Shown here: piece by piece, positions 7,208 to 20,100 of the stretch
Position numbering within the stretch: the stretch's first letter is position 1
How the letters are laid out: each line of letters starts with the position of its first letter
Virus record (IMG/VR): IMGVR_UViG_3300034103_001027
Span: 1 to 64,000 of that record
Source: a virus
DNA length: 64,000 nucleotides
Direction: 5' to 3' (one strand)
The notes under the pieces: generated by a model
Seen by the model: only the letters and a program-made list of their open reading frames with translations
Told to the model about the DNA's origin: nothing
Databases searched by the model: none
Made by a program: the position numbers and the translations under genes

Positions 7208-7435
7208 CTATTTGGCACGGGAGTTGCTAGAGCCGCCGCAACATCCTGCTCCACCGCTGCAATTGCACCAATCGCAACACTTGGCAAGCTCATTGCAGTT
7301 GCAGTCGGTGCATTGGCAGCTTGGGGAGCAATGGCACTTCTCGTCCCTGGCTGACTGAGTGTTGTACGAGACGACCGCTAGCGTGACTGACAGTGCTAGC
7401 AGGAACAATGTGGTTGTTATCTTCTTCTGGTCCAT
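7208..7435 (-). CDS. Cys-rich membrane-anchored or secreted small protein, 75 aa
   Basis: ATG at 7435 with AAGGA nine bases upstream. Residues 6-25 form a hydrophobic segment (ITTTLFLLALSVTLAVVSY), either a signal peptide or an N-terminal anchor. The rest is a compact domain with twelve Cys in about 35 residues (KCHCSPSC, CTDCNC, KCCDWCNC, GAGCCGG), a density typical of metallothionein-like metal binding or of heavily disulphide-bonded peptides. No lipobox is evident at the end of the hydrophobic stretch. Gene isolation by palindromes and a long non-coding region on its upstream side suggests its own control. Function unknown. Confidence 0.7.
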   Translation of the reverse strand: MDQKKITTTLFLLALSVTLAVVSYNTQSARDEKCHCSPSCQCTDCNCNELAKCCDWCNCSGGAGCCGGSSNSRAK

Positions 7436-7648
7436 GGCACATCCTTGTGGGTGGTTGTTTTGAGAGGGTCCCGCGCTATTGATTCTTACTGTTTCTTTAT
7501 GTTTCTTGTTGATTCTTAGCTAAGTCTGCGCGGACCGGCAGCTTTACATCCCTAAGTGAGATAAGGGTATTCCGATTCTGGGATCGTATTGAATCAGTGA
7601 TCAGCCTTGTGATACTTCTGAGCTGAGAATCAAATCTCACTTGAGGTC

Positions 7649-7674
7649 GAGGGTCACTGCTAAGTGTTGCCCTC
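7649..7674. ncRNA. Stable stem-loop in non-coding region
   Basis: GAGGG pairs with CCCTC and inside it CACT pairs with AGTG around a GCTA loop, separated by a small internal loop. It is not followed by a T run on either strand, so a terminator is unlikely. It may be part of a small RNA or a protein-binding structure. Its existence as an RNA is not shown. Confidence 0.3.
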
Positions 7675-7892
7675 ACATTATTGTGCTCTTTAGTATCTTT
7701 GCATCATTGCGCCGGGGACAATGACTCATCCAAGGTTCATGCGCTAGTCTGATTCGATCCAGGAGCTCAACCCCGAAAACCGTAATTCCCAACACGGTAG
7801 GATCATTTGAATCAGGCATGTCACACTAACTGACACTGGCCGGTGCTCCTCATGGGCCGCCAATTTAACGAGCTTGAAACAAGGAGGTTTCC

Positions 7893-7982
7893 TTGAATCA
7901 CCCTTATTTGTGTCAGAGACTCAACTTTCAACTATTAGTCCAGCTAGACTTCGCTGGTTTCTGGGTGCAACCAGTCCATTAA
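7893..7982 (+). CDS. Possible 29-codon small ORF with strong ribosome site
   Basis: A TTG at 7893 is preceded by AAGGAGG with a five-base spacer, an unusually strong ribosome binding site for a non-coding region. It opens 29 codons (N-H-P-Y-L-C-Q-R-L-N-F...) ending in TAA at 7982. The composition is unremarkable and nothing follows on this strand, so it may be a leader-type peptide or chance. Confidence 0.2.
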   Translation: MNHPYLCQRLNFQLLVQLDFAGFWVQPVH

Positions 7983-8019
7983 GAACCAATCACAACACAC
8001 CACGCAACCGCTTATCGGG

Positions 8020-8035
8020 TTGCCATATATGGCAT
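8020..8035. promoter_or_regulatory. Palindromic TTGCCATATATGGCAT site in non-coding region
   Basis: Contains the perfect 14-base palindrome TGCCATATATGGCA. It is the symmetric form of the CTTGCCATATA element. It lies 104 bases from the end of the giant gene and 585 bases upstream of the Cys-rich gene start on the minus strand. Confidence 0.45.
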
Positions 8036-8096
8036 GCATCTCGTCATATAGCACATTCCGAAAGACTCTGCAACTAAAAGTTCCAAAAATCTGAAA

Positions 8097-8115
8097 TTTT
8101 GACATCGTGTCAAAA
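8097..8115. promoter_or_regulatory. Palindrome TTTTGACA-TCG-TGTCAAAA
   Basis: Eight-base perfect arms, 24 bases past the stop of the giant gene. In the minus direction the stem is followed by TTTCAGATTTTT, so it might end transcription of the structural operon. The stem is AT-rich and the same sequence appears at 7174-7194, so an operator is equally possible. Confidence 0.45.
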
Positions 8116-8139
8116 AACCACCTAACCGGAGGGTAGCAT

Positions 8140-11100
8140 TCACTCAGATGGAGTAGATGCGGCAGCCTTAAGGTTCTCTAGTTGCGCTTTCTTTTTATTC
8201 TCTCGAGACTCTTTTTTTATCTCGTTGACCATTTGCTGCAAAAGCTCCATTCTGCGCCTTTCAGCTTCACTCATGCGTTGCTTTTGCCACTCTGGTACGT
8301 AAGTGATACCCATCTCTCGGGCCCCGAGGTCTTTCATTTCCTCGTTGACTCGATTCATGATGATTCGATTCTTGGCTTCTTCGTTGACGGTGTTGACCTT
8401 GAAGCCTGTGGCGAGATTTAGGAGCTTATCCACAGCGGATTTCCGGTCATCGAATGCCTGATTGACCGAGGAGACCAGTCGAGACGTCGGTAGCTTTCCA
8501 GCCAGGACTTCGAGGCTCTGGGACCCCGCAATAGGCTCTGAGAGTCCCTTTCCGGATTGTCCTATCAGGTTATCGCGCAGGCGACCTAACTGCGGGTCCA
8601 TGTCCCTGAAGTCTCGGCCAAAGAAGGCCGAGCGCCCGAAGGCTAGTTCAGCGAATCCTTGGGCTTCTGGTCTGAGTTTCGAGAACAGCGAGGATGCTGT
8701 TCCTTGTACGTCCCCGTGCATGAAGCTCATTAGCTCAATTGGATCCTCCCACGCGAGGCCGAAACCACTGAGATAACGATCTTCACCACCGGGTCCTTGA
8801 GGCAAGGGGATGGCTACGCCTTTTCGGATATGTTCTGGGATGGCGGCTTCTCGGTCCTGGAGTCTATTGGTTCCTCGGATCACCCAAGCCTGCTTCCCGG
8901 CAGGATTTGTGATCAGGTCTCCTAAGGTGAGTTTAAGTGCCTTAGAGGTGAACGTATAGAACGGGATGAGTTGCTTCATATAACGGCGTTCAAAGTCACT
9001 TAAATTCGAGTAGTCAAACTGAATCATATTGACTCTTTTTGCCGCTTCTTCAGGCGTTACGCCTTGCTTGAGGAAGGCGATGTACGGCATGATACGGTTG
9101 GCGTTTTCGACGAACAGGCTCATCTCTTCACCGATCCGGCCAGCGACGAACGTGGTATCCTCTGTTCTTTGTAGGCCCAACTTGCGACGGCCTTCGCCAG
9201 GGGCCTTTTGGAACGAAGGGGTCAATGAGCCTTGTATACCAATGGGGTTTGCTTTGCCCTTAGCTGAGGTTGTCTTGTCGAATATGGCGGGTTTTAGGCC
9301 GTACCAGTTTTCTGCGTTACGTTTGATTGCTCCAGGGTTCTGGCTGACTAGGCTCGAGACGGTGTCGCCGATTTTCTCAGCGGCCTGCCCTTGCTTGTCG
9401 CCGGTTAGGCCAAACCGGAAGACTCCCTGTCGAACCCAGTCAGTGACCAGTTCATCCCCCTCCGGGGTGCCAATCATTTCGTCTGGAATGTTTAGGTCGT
9501 CATCCCATAGGAATCTAGGAATCTCCTTTGAAATCCCCTTAGCGACATTTCCATTGCTGATGGAGACGGCCTGCCTTAATGGCTTGATATGACCCAATAC
9601 GGGACTGTAGATCCCTCCGATTGTTGCTGTTGGGTCATAAGCGCCGTAGAACACGTTCTGCATCATGCCAGAGATGAAGTTCCTACTATGGAAGGATGGG
9701 AATGGCAGCGTAACTAAGGATTTGAATGTGTTCAGTGCAGCGCCAGAGATCTGTACTAAGGTGCTGATCTGAGGTGGCGTGGTCCATGTTCTCAGGAAGT
9801 GCGTAGCTGACTCGTGGATTTCCTTGGGAACGGAGAGCTTGATCTTGTCAGCGTAAATTTTGGATAGGTGCTTAGCTTCGATGAATTCGTCGAGAGTCTT
9901 AAAGTCCTGTGGCTTCTTCGTGTGTTTGTAAGTGTAGCCAGTGATTTTTCCGTTTGCGTCTCGGTTGACTGACAGCTTTTTGTCTTTGATTAGCTTCTTG
10001 ATCTTTTCATCGACGAACTGCTTGTATCCAGGGAAGTTATCTGTGCCGCGCAGGACGTTTAGGTAGGCGTTGTGGTTGTCTAGGGCTGTCGCCTGGAATA
10101 GGCTTGAGACTAGGTATTTTTGTTCGCCCTTGTATGTAGCTGAGCGAGTGACTAGGTCTTGGACCGTAAGTCCGACGGCATTCTTTGTGTGGTGAGATTC
10201 AGCGTAGGCCGCGAAGTCTCGCAAGAAGTTGTGACCAAACATCGGGACGCCCTCGGTGATATGGTCCTCGGGGAGCTTGGCTATCGATGTTATGAGGCGA
10301 TTGACCTTGGCTTTGCCTTTTTTAGTTAGCTTCCCGTCTTTGTAGAATCCGTGAATAGGGTCTGAAGACAGGATGTTGTGTAGTCCGTATTTTGCGATGG
10401 CGTGCTTGCGGGCTGCAGTGAGGGTTTCTTTGCTCAGTTTGTTCTTGAGAATTTCCTCCTTGTGCGCGATGCCGCTCAGCTTTGGATCCAATGACATCTC
10501 GTTAATCAGCGCGCGCCCTCCTGGTATATGCCGGTACGCCTCGTCTCGCTGCCTTTGAGAGTCCATCTTGGTGCTCATTAGAGCCTCACCATCAGTTCTA
10601 GACCTAAGATGCTTTCCAGGTTCTGTGTAGTTTCTGGGGTAGTATGGCACTTCAGTATCGAATAGTGCGGATCCGCTTAAGCCGTTCTTGCGCTGTTCAT
10701 CCAGCATTCTCGGAAAGGCGTCTTTGAGGCTTTGCAGCATTGTCTCTAGTTTATCTAGATCAATATCTGTGTCTTTGAATACCTCTGGCGATAGGTGATA
10801 TAGCTTCTCTGGTTTTGCTTCAAAGAATCTAATGATCTCGTTGTTCCGCGCGTTGATGATTGCCTTAGCTTTAGTGAGTGCTTCCTCGCGCGGGAGCTTG
10901 GCGTTGTCAATCAGGTTCGTAGCGATGGCCTTCAGGTCGAACAGTTGAGTCTCCCCGATGTACCGGCTGATTGGGTACAGCATTGCGCGAAACTCATAAA
11001 TGGATTGCTCGAATGCTTGGAATCGCAGTCTAGCTAGTTCCTGCGTGTCGTGATCGTAAGCGCCCATGACTGAGCGGTCGAATAACTGCAGGAACATCTT

Positions 11101-14100
11101 TGCTCCAGGTGTGGCGTAGAATAGATTCTCACCTGCGTCGAGAGCCTGCAGGACAGTCGTGATGATGCTGTCACCCTTAACGTGCTCGTAGATTTCATTC
11201 CAAATGGGTCGCGCCAGCTTGTGTGATATTTTGGCGGCTTGAGTTTCAGCAGCGGATCGAGTCTGATTGACAATGAACATCTTTCCGTTAGCGCCGAGAG
11301 TAGCTCTTTCGATGAGTTTATTCCATATCGCATTAAACTGCTCGAGGCCGATTCTGTTTTTATCGAAGAGTTTGGAGGCAAGATGTGCCGACGCGAGTGC
11401 CATTTCATAATCTTGGCTGTTGCTTCTGTTTAGAAGGGCACTGTTTGGGTCGTCGAGCATCTTCTTATTAAGAAGTGTATCCAGGACCAATTTCTCGTTG
11501 GTGGATAATGATCCTTGGAATTCATCGCCCAGCATGTATTCAGCTAGATTGCGTGCGCTGATTGAGTGCTCAAGTGTCTCATCTACTGCGCTCACAGATA
11601 TCATGTCAACGCCTGGGGTCTCTATTCCCTTGGCAAAATCCTTACGCGCTGCGTCTCGGATTGTTTGCATGATGGTCTCTATATGGCGGTTGCCTTTATC
11701 TGTGGCAAATTTATTTACCGTGTAGTCTGGATCTTTCTCAATCTTGTTCAGCAATTCTTGATACTCATCCCTGTCGGCTTGTTCGCTGAGGTATTTGAGG
11801 TTGTCTGGTGTATGCGATATCTTGACATTGACCATCGGCCCTTTATTGTTTTTTAAGAATCGATTCTTGATTAGCGTGTGGCCGATGTCGCGAAACTGCC
11901 CGTTCTTGTCGATGAACTCGTGGTTCTCGATCATTTTAATAACTTCAGGTTGGTCAATAAAATCACTTGCGCGACTAGCGTCATTGAATGCTGCGGATGT
12001 GGCAGCTTTTCTGACAGAGATCTGCATTCTTTTAAGTATCTCGTTCCTTGCTTGCTGGGCGAGCGACTCTAGGCTGTCCTTTGTGGCTTGGTCTATATTT
12101 TCTTCGGCAATAACCTGCCGGAACTTATTCATGCTAAGGAACAGTTCCTCTAAGGTTTTCTTATTGTCTTTTTGAGGTTCTGGGCCTATGGCTTTTTTGA
12201 TCAGCTTGTTGTATTCGTTTAAGCCATTGCTCCTGGAGTCCAGCTCTTCCTTTTGTGCGGAAGTTGGGTTCTTTCCAGTCTTCTTTTTTCTCAGTGAGAT
12301 CTTTCTTTGCAAGCTAGACAATTCTGATTCTGCTTGCGACTTTTGACTAATAAGATCTTGGGCTTGCGTGATCCTTTCGTTTAGCTCTGCGATCTCTCGC
12401 GTGTTGTCTTCTGCAGCATCACCCTTAAGCGACTTGCCTTTATCGCGCAATTGCTGCACTTGCTGCTTAAGCGCCTCAAGTCCGCGTTGCTCAGGAGTGG
12501 CATCTAGAGCCTCAAGGACCGCCTTGGCGTCTTGCAGCGACATGTCTCTGACGGCCTGTCCACCTTGATATTTGACTTCTTTTGCGGCTTCTTTTACTGT
12601 CTCTACAGGCGCTGCGGCTTTTGATATTTTAGCCTTGGCTTTTTTGCTTGTTTCTGTAGGTGACTTTAGATATCGTTTGATGATGTCGATATCAGTGTCG
12701 GTGATTGAGGCGTCTGCTTTTTTGAGTGCATCAATCGCTTCGTCGCTAAGCTCCGTCACGTCCTCAAGTTTTTGTGCTCCACGGATCGTGTCTAGGTTAT
12801 TCAGGATGATGCTGGACACCTTGTCTGCAGCGTGTTTCTTTGCCAACTTGTCAGGTCGCTTGGTTTTCATTGTTACCTGAAGCGCTTCATTGACTGCGCC
12901 AGCCAGTGACCCTAAGAAGTCCTTGTCACCTGTGATGCCAAGCTTGTTGCTTAATGTTTCAGTGATTCCGTGTACTTTGATGTACTTGTTGATGAATTGC
13001 TGGTCGAGATCCTGCAGTAGCTTGATAGCTTCTGGAATGTCTGCATCTGGAATGGATTCATTGATATTCTTGACTAAGTTAGTCATGAATTCTTGGTATT
13101 GTTCCGGAGTGCTTACGTTTGCCAGGTCAAAGCGCACCTGCTCCATATTGTCTCTTAGGTATGGCAGCTGATCTGCTTCGAATATCTCGATGCCTTCAGC
13201 TTCATCTGGGTCAAGAATCTGCTTGAGTCTCTTGGTTCTCTTGGCTGGATCTGCTGCTTGCTCTGCGACTTGTTCTGCAGTAGCCTTCTCTGCGGCAGTT
13301 TTCCTTTTGCGAAGTTCCACTGGACCGACTGGCATTTGCTTGGGGATGGCGGTAGTCGGTTCTTGGGTCTTCTTGGGTTTTCTGGTGTCTACGGATTTTG
13401 TGCCAGGTGTCTCTGTGATAACTCGCTTGCTGCTTTGGCTCCTTTGGGCCATACGGGACAGAATATTGTCTGCTGGCCTGTCGTCTATTGGATTTAGCGG
13501 CAGTTCCAACTGTCCTGGACTAGGCTTCAGCGCGGGAGGTTCTACGGGAGCGGCTGCTTCTTCGAGTGCATTGCGAGGCTTATTGCTTGTCGCGTAATCT
13601 TCGCCATCGAACAGTCCAAGCTGCCCTCTTCTCGGGGTGCCTTGAGCTGTATCTAGCAGTGTGTTTTTGTTTTGCGATAGCGGCTTTTTATTCTTGCCGA
13701 GCATCTCGTCGAATACCTGCTTCAGATCGTCATTGATCTTGGCATTTATCTCTGGGCTGACTTTAAGTGTCTTGTATACAGACCGCATCATTCTCTTGAT
13801 GACGGCAAAGACTTCCTTCAGTGCAGTTGTTGGCGCTGTGCCGTCTAGCATGTACTTTTCGAATAGCCGAGCCCACACTTCCTCAGCTTCGCGAGTCCAA
13901 TTGCCGTTTGCGTCTTTCAGTTCAGCAGACGCAATGCCACCGAGTATGTTCCTTAGTGTGTCAGCGTCTTTAAGCTGATGCCCAATGGCCTTGTCGGCCT
14001 TGGACATAAGGTCTTCGCTTAGATTCCTGCGGAATACGTGCGACAGTTCGTGAATAACAGTTGATGCATCACCTTCTCCGGTTAGTATCTTGATTGCTGC

Positions 14101-17100
14101 TTCGCCTGTTTCCTTGAATGAAACAACGCCCTTGCCCTTCTGCTCAAGTCGATCCAGTATCTTGATGTCTTTGTCGTCGAACACAACAAAGTTATAGTAG
14201 CCCTGCTTATTGCCTCCTCTTAGGAAGTTTTCTGGAACGGCATTGCCTTTGATGCCGACGCTATGGAGGTCCTTTGATGCTGCCTTCTTGGCTTGGAAGT
14301 CAGTTAGCTCGAATCCACGTGAGATAGACTCTACTATGCTTTTCGCCTTGTCTATTGGTACCCCGTGATCATTAAGGAGGAATGCTGCCGCATATGGATT
14401 CCCGTCATTAATGGCATGCTCGACGGAGTCAATGACTTCTTGCTTGGTTCTTAGCTTCAGATCGCCGCTGGCAAGATCATCTACGATTTGCTCCAAAATC
14501 TCTTCGTGTGTTTTCCCATAGTAGTATGCAGCACTTTTTTGCCCTTGCTCGCTGATGAAGTATCCCAACTTTACATTGTATTCCCCAGCCACTTTCTCTG
14601 AAGCCATCTCTTTGATATCATCCAAGCTTGGCGCTGAGTCGTATACCTTTAGGAGTGGCCCAGCTTGATCTTCGACAGCTTTCTTAACGGAGAAGTTCGA
14701 GGACTTCGAGGCGTGTTCTTGCCTCGCCTTCTGCATCAACTGCTCATAGATTTCCTGGCCTTTAAGGCCTTTGTATGGGTAGTCCTCATCTAGGATCTTT
14801 TTAGCTTCATCCAGCGAGTTTGCGTACGAGACAGGGGTGTTTTCATGCGGAATGTGGGCGTACCACTTATCTTTGACAATGCTTTCGATCCACTCTGTCG
14901 CTTCTTCTTTTGTTTGAAAATACTCATCAAAGTCGTCATCGAAGATGTTGAATATTTCTGCGTGAAATTTATCGCCACGCTTTGTTATAACTCCAGAAAG
15001 AGGATCTTCGCCAGTCCCGAACCACCACTCGTTAGGCTGTGTGCCATTAAGGTTTTCTAGTTGCTTTATTAGGTCATCTTCGCTGGAGGCTGCGTCTACG
15101 ATGACCTCTCCTTGCCTGCCTCCATTCATGACAACAGCGTACCACCCCGAGCCGTCCTTTCTGACTTCTAAGTCGCCATTTTCGATTGCCTCTCTAGATA
15201 TATATTTATCCAGCGAGTCGTCGCGCCACTCTTGATTGATCTTCCTGACGTAATGCCCATCAAATCTTTCTAGCCGCAGCTCTCTTGAGTTGTAGTGATT
15301 GTGCGGAGTTTCTTCCCACTGTGTCTCTGCTGAGATCCCTAGCTTCTTAAGCCCCTCTTGCACCTTAGGTGGCTGCTCGCTGAATGGCTTATCCCAGAAC
15401 ATAAGATCATCGTTGTCTGGTACTTCCAGCTTGTAGAGAGCGCCTTGTGTTCCTATTTGAATGTCACCATCTTTTAGGCTGTCAAGCGTCCTTAATGCTT
15501 CTCCGTAGTTGTGTTGAAATTTTGCTTCGGCGAGATCTCTTCCATACTTTTCGATTCTTCCTAAGAGTTCCCTCGCGGCCACATGTTGCTGGAGTGCCCA
15601 TAGATCCTCCGGGGTGATCATCTTTCTTCTGTCTATGGTCCTTGTTAGGTACTTGCGCTTTTTGATTTCTATCTCAATTGACTCATTGGTGAATACATTG
15701 GATAGTTTTTTTATCGCGTCCTCTACAGAAACAGCTCCTTCTCTCCAGTCGCTCTGGTTTTTAGGTACTTCGACTATTGGTTTTATTTCATCAAACACAA
15801 TGTCCATGAGTTTCACTGCATCATTCGGAATAGCCGCTATCCCTGGTGGGTGTCTTCTAGCTATCTTCTCGATGAGTTCAACTGCCTCTTTATTGTTGAC
15901 CCCCACCAATTTAAGATACTCTTTAGCGTCTACTTCGAACGCAGAGATAATTGGCTTGAGATCTAATAATGCCCTTATCTCTATAGCATCTACGCTACTT
16001 CGCTTCCTCGATAGGATATTTTCTTTGATTCGGTCGACGATTTCCGCTAGGCCGCTTTGGGATTTCTGTTTGCGAATGTCTTCTGCAACAGCCCTGATGA
16101 TATAGTGAGCTTGCGATATAGGTTTTCCTTTGTATGTATCCGGAGCACCATTACCAGCCAGAGCTTCCTTGTATCTCCTGCCCAGTCCCTCTCGCTGGGC
16201 TGAATAACCACCAAATCCATGCGCTTGACCTGCACCTTCAACACCTCTTCCTTCACCTGTGCTAACACGGCTCAAGTCAAATCGACCGAGCGGGAAGTTT
16301 TGGAGTGTCTCAGCACCTTCTGGAATAGCCTCTCCTGCTTCGAGATACCTCTCAGATCCATCTGGCATTCGAACAAGCATTTCTGGTGCGAATACGTGCG
16401 GAGTTCCGTGGTATGCTATTTGCAGTAATTCATTCACTGCACCATTTGCATCTCCAGCGATTCTAGAGGCAAAGCCAGCGGCTTCTTCCGGTGACATTGA
16501 CTCGATGGTAGTGAGTAATACTCTTTCATTGCCGCCAGCCTTAACGAATTCTCTGATCAATGGAACCATAGCATCAGCCGCATCTTTATTGACTGTCCTT
16601 TCGATGCTTTGATGCAATCGGTTCAGTTCGGTGTTATGCTTCGCGTTGTCGCTGAACTTCTTGGGTGGGTCGTTTTTTCTGGCTGTATCTAGCAGTAGAT
16701 TGCCAGTTGTTGCTTCTGGCTTCTTAGTGAACATGCCATCGAACAGGTTTTGCTTCTCATCGCTCCAATCGCGACTCAGTGGCGAGTTTTTGATTCTTTT
16801 GTATATGCCACTTATCCACTGCTTCATCTTGGCGAATATCGCCGTAAGGTCGCTTGTTGGAGCCTTGCCTGTTGCGAGGTACTTCTCGAAGTCTCGAGCA
16901 AAAGCCTCTTCTTGTTCTCTAGTCCACTTGCCGTCTTTGACTTTGTATATCTTCTCAGCTAAGTCTTGTAGGTCCTTGCGGAGTCGTCTGCGCGCAATGT
17001 GTCCTAGTTCGTGGGCAACTGTAGAGATGTTCGCGTTTTCGAATAGAAATACTTTCGCGAATGCATCAGGTTCGTTGAATCGAACTGCGCCACGGACTAG

Positions 17101-20100
17101 TTCCTTGCCTTTCGTTCCTGTTCGCTGATAGAGTTCTTGGCTTAGCTCTGGGTGTGCTATTTCCCACCCAGTAACAAACGGCGTGTCGTTATTTTTAATT
17201 AAAGTTAGTAGAGCCTTCCTTTGACTGATCGGAGTTCCTTTTATCTCTCGGTTTATCAGTCTCATTATTTTTTTATCGTCAAAGCTGCTCCATTCCTGTA
17301 TTTGAGACATTGGCCATTCTGATTTTAGCCACGCCTTGTGCGATTCGCTTCCGAAGAATATTTCTGCAGCGTCCCTAGATGATTGGCTTGCTGAGTTTGG
17401 AAGTTGCTTTTCTATGGTTCCTATCGCTTCTATGAATTCGTCTTCTTGCTTGAACCCAGCAGCAAAGTCCATTAATTCGGAAACGATTTTCATTGATCTA
17501 GGAGATCTGTCGTATCCGACTACTTTCGCTATGATATCGGAGATTCCTTCCCACATTCTTGCGATTAGATCTGCGATTCCTTGGTTTTGGAATGACGTTT
17601 TGTGGATCAGGTTGTCGGCGAATAATTGCGCAAACATTTCATCTACGCTGCTGGAGTAGTAGTCTGCGGCTGATGTTCCGTCTGGACGCTTCAGTCTTTC
17701 GTAGATATCTTTGAAGTATTTCTTTCCTTCTCCTGTCTGTGCAAATTGGGATATGATACTCCTGGATAGGTGTCTCATTTTTGAGTCCATGGAGTAATAT
17801 GCGATGTGCCCTAGTTCGTGCATTAATACAATTGCCCTTCTCTTGGACCGTGGGTTTAATTGTATCTTTTGCCCTCCGAGCATAGGTCGACCGTACTTAT
17901 CCAGTTCCATTATCGGGTACGCACTTGCCCAGCCAGCCATTTCCATGGAACTGTTTAGTTCGACTGCGGCGTTTGCGTGGAAGTGCTTGGCATCTTTGAA
18001 TGCTATTTCTAGGAAGTTTATTTCATCGCTGCTTAGGTAACCTTGTTTCTTGAGGTAGTCCAAGTGGTATCCGAACTTATCTCGGAATGCTGTTATCTGT
18101 TGTGGCGAGGCTTCTGCTTCAGATTGAAACAGGATATTCGGATTCGTGGCGTCGAACGTGCCTTTGTTTGCTGTGGCTGATTTGATTTGGGATGGCTCGA
18201 AGGCAACGATTTCGCTTTCGGCAAGTCGCTTGTTTTCTTTGCCAGCACTAGCAGCAACGCTCCTGTCGTATATCTCTCCGTCATATCCGGCATCCTCTAG
18301 TGCTCTTCGTCTTGCTACTGCGAAGTTGCGAGCGTACTCATCCACGTCTGCCTTGGCTGCCCTAGTTATCCTGTTTAATCTCTCTAGTTCTTCTAGCCCC
18401 TTACTAATAATGGATGGGTCGTTTGTTATTCCGTGTATAAATGGCTTCTTCAGGTTCAGGTAGACTGGAATAACTCCTCTCTTGTCGCCTACGCTAAACA
18501 TGGCATACTCTGAGGCTAGGTCCGAGCTTTTGGTGAAATAAGATCCAGCAGCAATGTAACCTTCGTCGTTAGCGCCAAAGGCTGCTGTATTGAATGCAGG
18601 TGTTTCACTTAGAGGCATTAAGTAGCCTCTGTATGTAGGCTGTGGCGGTATCGATGCAATCTCCTCATCTATCGCAAGCTTTAGTCTTTTAATGTCCTGG
18701 TGCTGGTCAAATAGTCGGATGTAAGCATCATGGCTTATCGCGTCACGAGAAGTCCCAGGGAAGTTCTGCCAGAACCTCATTGCTTCTTGCTTGTTATCTG
18801 CGACGTGTATTGCTCCGGCTATTCTGTCGGCAATGTATTTATTTTCGACCAACTCAGATACTTTAGCGAGGATATCTTGCTCGGCAGCTTCATCCGCTTT
18901 GTTTCTGTCTAATCGAAGTTGTTCTTTCCTCTTTTGATATGTGCTGTTCCACGCCTGATCGTCGGCTTTATATTGTTCAAGCTTACGGTTATGCGCGGCG
19001 GCCTCCTGCGTGCCTAGGTCAGAGAACCCTGTTCCATGATAAACAGCCAGTGGCTCTCCAGTATTGGGGTCCACGACCTTACTGGCATTAACTGGGTCAT
19101 TCTCCCAGTCTCCAAACCACTTTTTGAATGCTGGCGTCCTAACTTCAACCCACTGTCGGTAATTCAGGTTGGTCTTTCCGGCTGCTTTCGCTGCATTGTA
19201 GGCAGTCCTCCCGCCAATGCGTGATTCTGTGGCTGTAAACTCTGCGCTAGTAATCTCATCCTGATGTAAGATTCCTTGTAGTAAGTCGCCTTCCTCTTGG
19301 GTTTTCAGAAAATCTTCGTAGCTTGTGCTGGAGAACTCTGCACGCAGGTAGTCGTCTGGTTTTTGGTCTGCGGCATCCGCAAGAGCCCTTACGATTGCTT
19401 CGTAGTTGTCGGCTATTTCGTCTACATTTGCTTCGTTGCTGTATCGCTCCTTGATGGCCTTTCGTAGCGACTGCAGTGGTGTTTGCGTTTCAGTTGCTGC
19501 GTCCGCTGCTTTGGTGGTGTTTTTTAGCTTGGCTGATGCGATGTAATTTTGCGGGCTCTTCATCGCCTCTGCAAAACTTATATCCAGAGCCTTGCCTGTG
19601 GCTCTGCTGGAGAATGTTATATTCTCTTTGCCCAATAGGGAGCCTAGCGCCCCTAGTGCTGATTGGTTGGTGAAGTGACCAGAAATGGAGGTTGGGTTGT
19701 ATTGTGAGGACTTTTCGATGATTTCATTGAGCAGTGCCTTTCCAGATCCTTTCGGTGCATTGTCGTTTTTGCCGAATGCGTCGACGTAGATCGAGGATTC
19801 GTCTCCGGAGAACCTGAGCGTAGCTTCTGCGGATCCGGTTTCTTGTTGGACCTTTAGTCCGTATGAATCGTCGCCGTAATTGACCCACTCTCCTGCTGGC
19901 TGTGGTGTATCTTGCTTCTGTGGAATGTCCGGATTTGTCCGGATCGTGTCCGGATTAGTTGATACCGGATCTGGTATATTTTCAGACCTTGGCTTTCTGT
20001 ATTTCTCGGCGGACTTCTGGTACTCACGTTTCCAGTTATTCATCTTTGAAGGATTGCCCGCTCCACCAGTTGCCTCATCTGCGGCAGCCTTCTGCGGTTT

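Larger units (their letters stand above)
7436..8139. other. 704-bp non-coding region, GANTC-rich
   Basis: The only gap above 300 bases. I see no convincing protein gene and no tRNA cloverleaf. It contains eleven GANTC sites between 7481 and 8068, where about two would be expected by chance. It also holds a hairpin at 7649-7674, a palindromic TTGCCATATATGGCAT at 8020-8035, a TTTTGACA palindrome at 8097-8115 and repeated TTGAATCA words (7589, 7807, 7893). Possible roles are a regulatory region, an origin or a small RNA; the sequence does not decide. Confidence 0.6.

Noticed and set aside
7874-8077. 67-codon plus-strand frame starting at a TTG before AAGGAGG
   Set aside because: The start lies before the ribosome site rather than after it, and the product has no pattern. 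The smaller frame from 7893 is the only one that uses that site.
7436-8139. tRNA gene in the long non-coding region
   Set aside because: A TTCGATC word at 7752-7758 resembles a T-loop, but the flanking bases do not pair as a T-stem and no acceptor stem is found.
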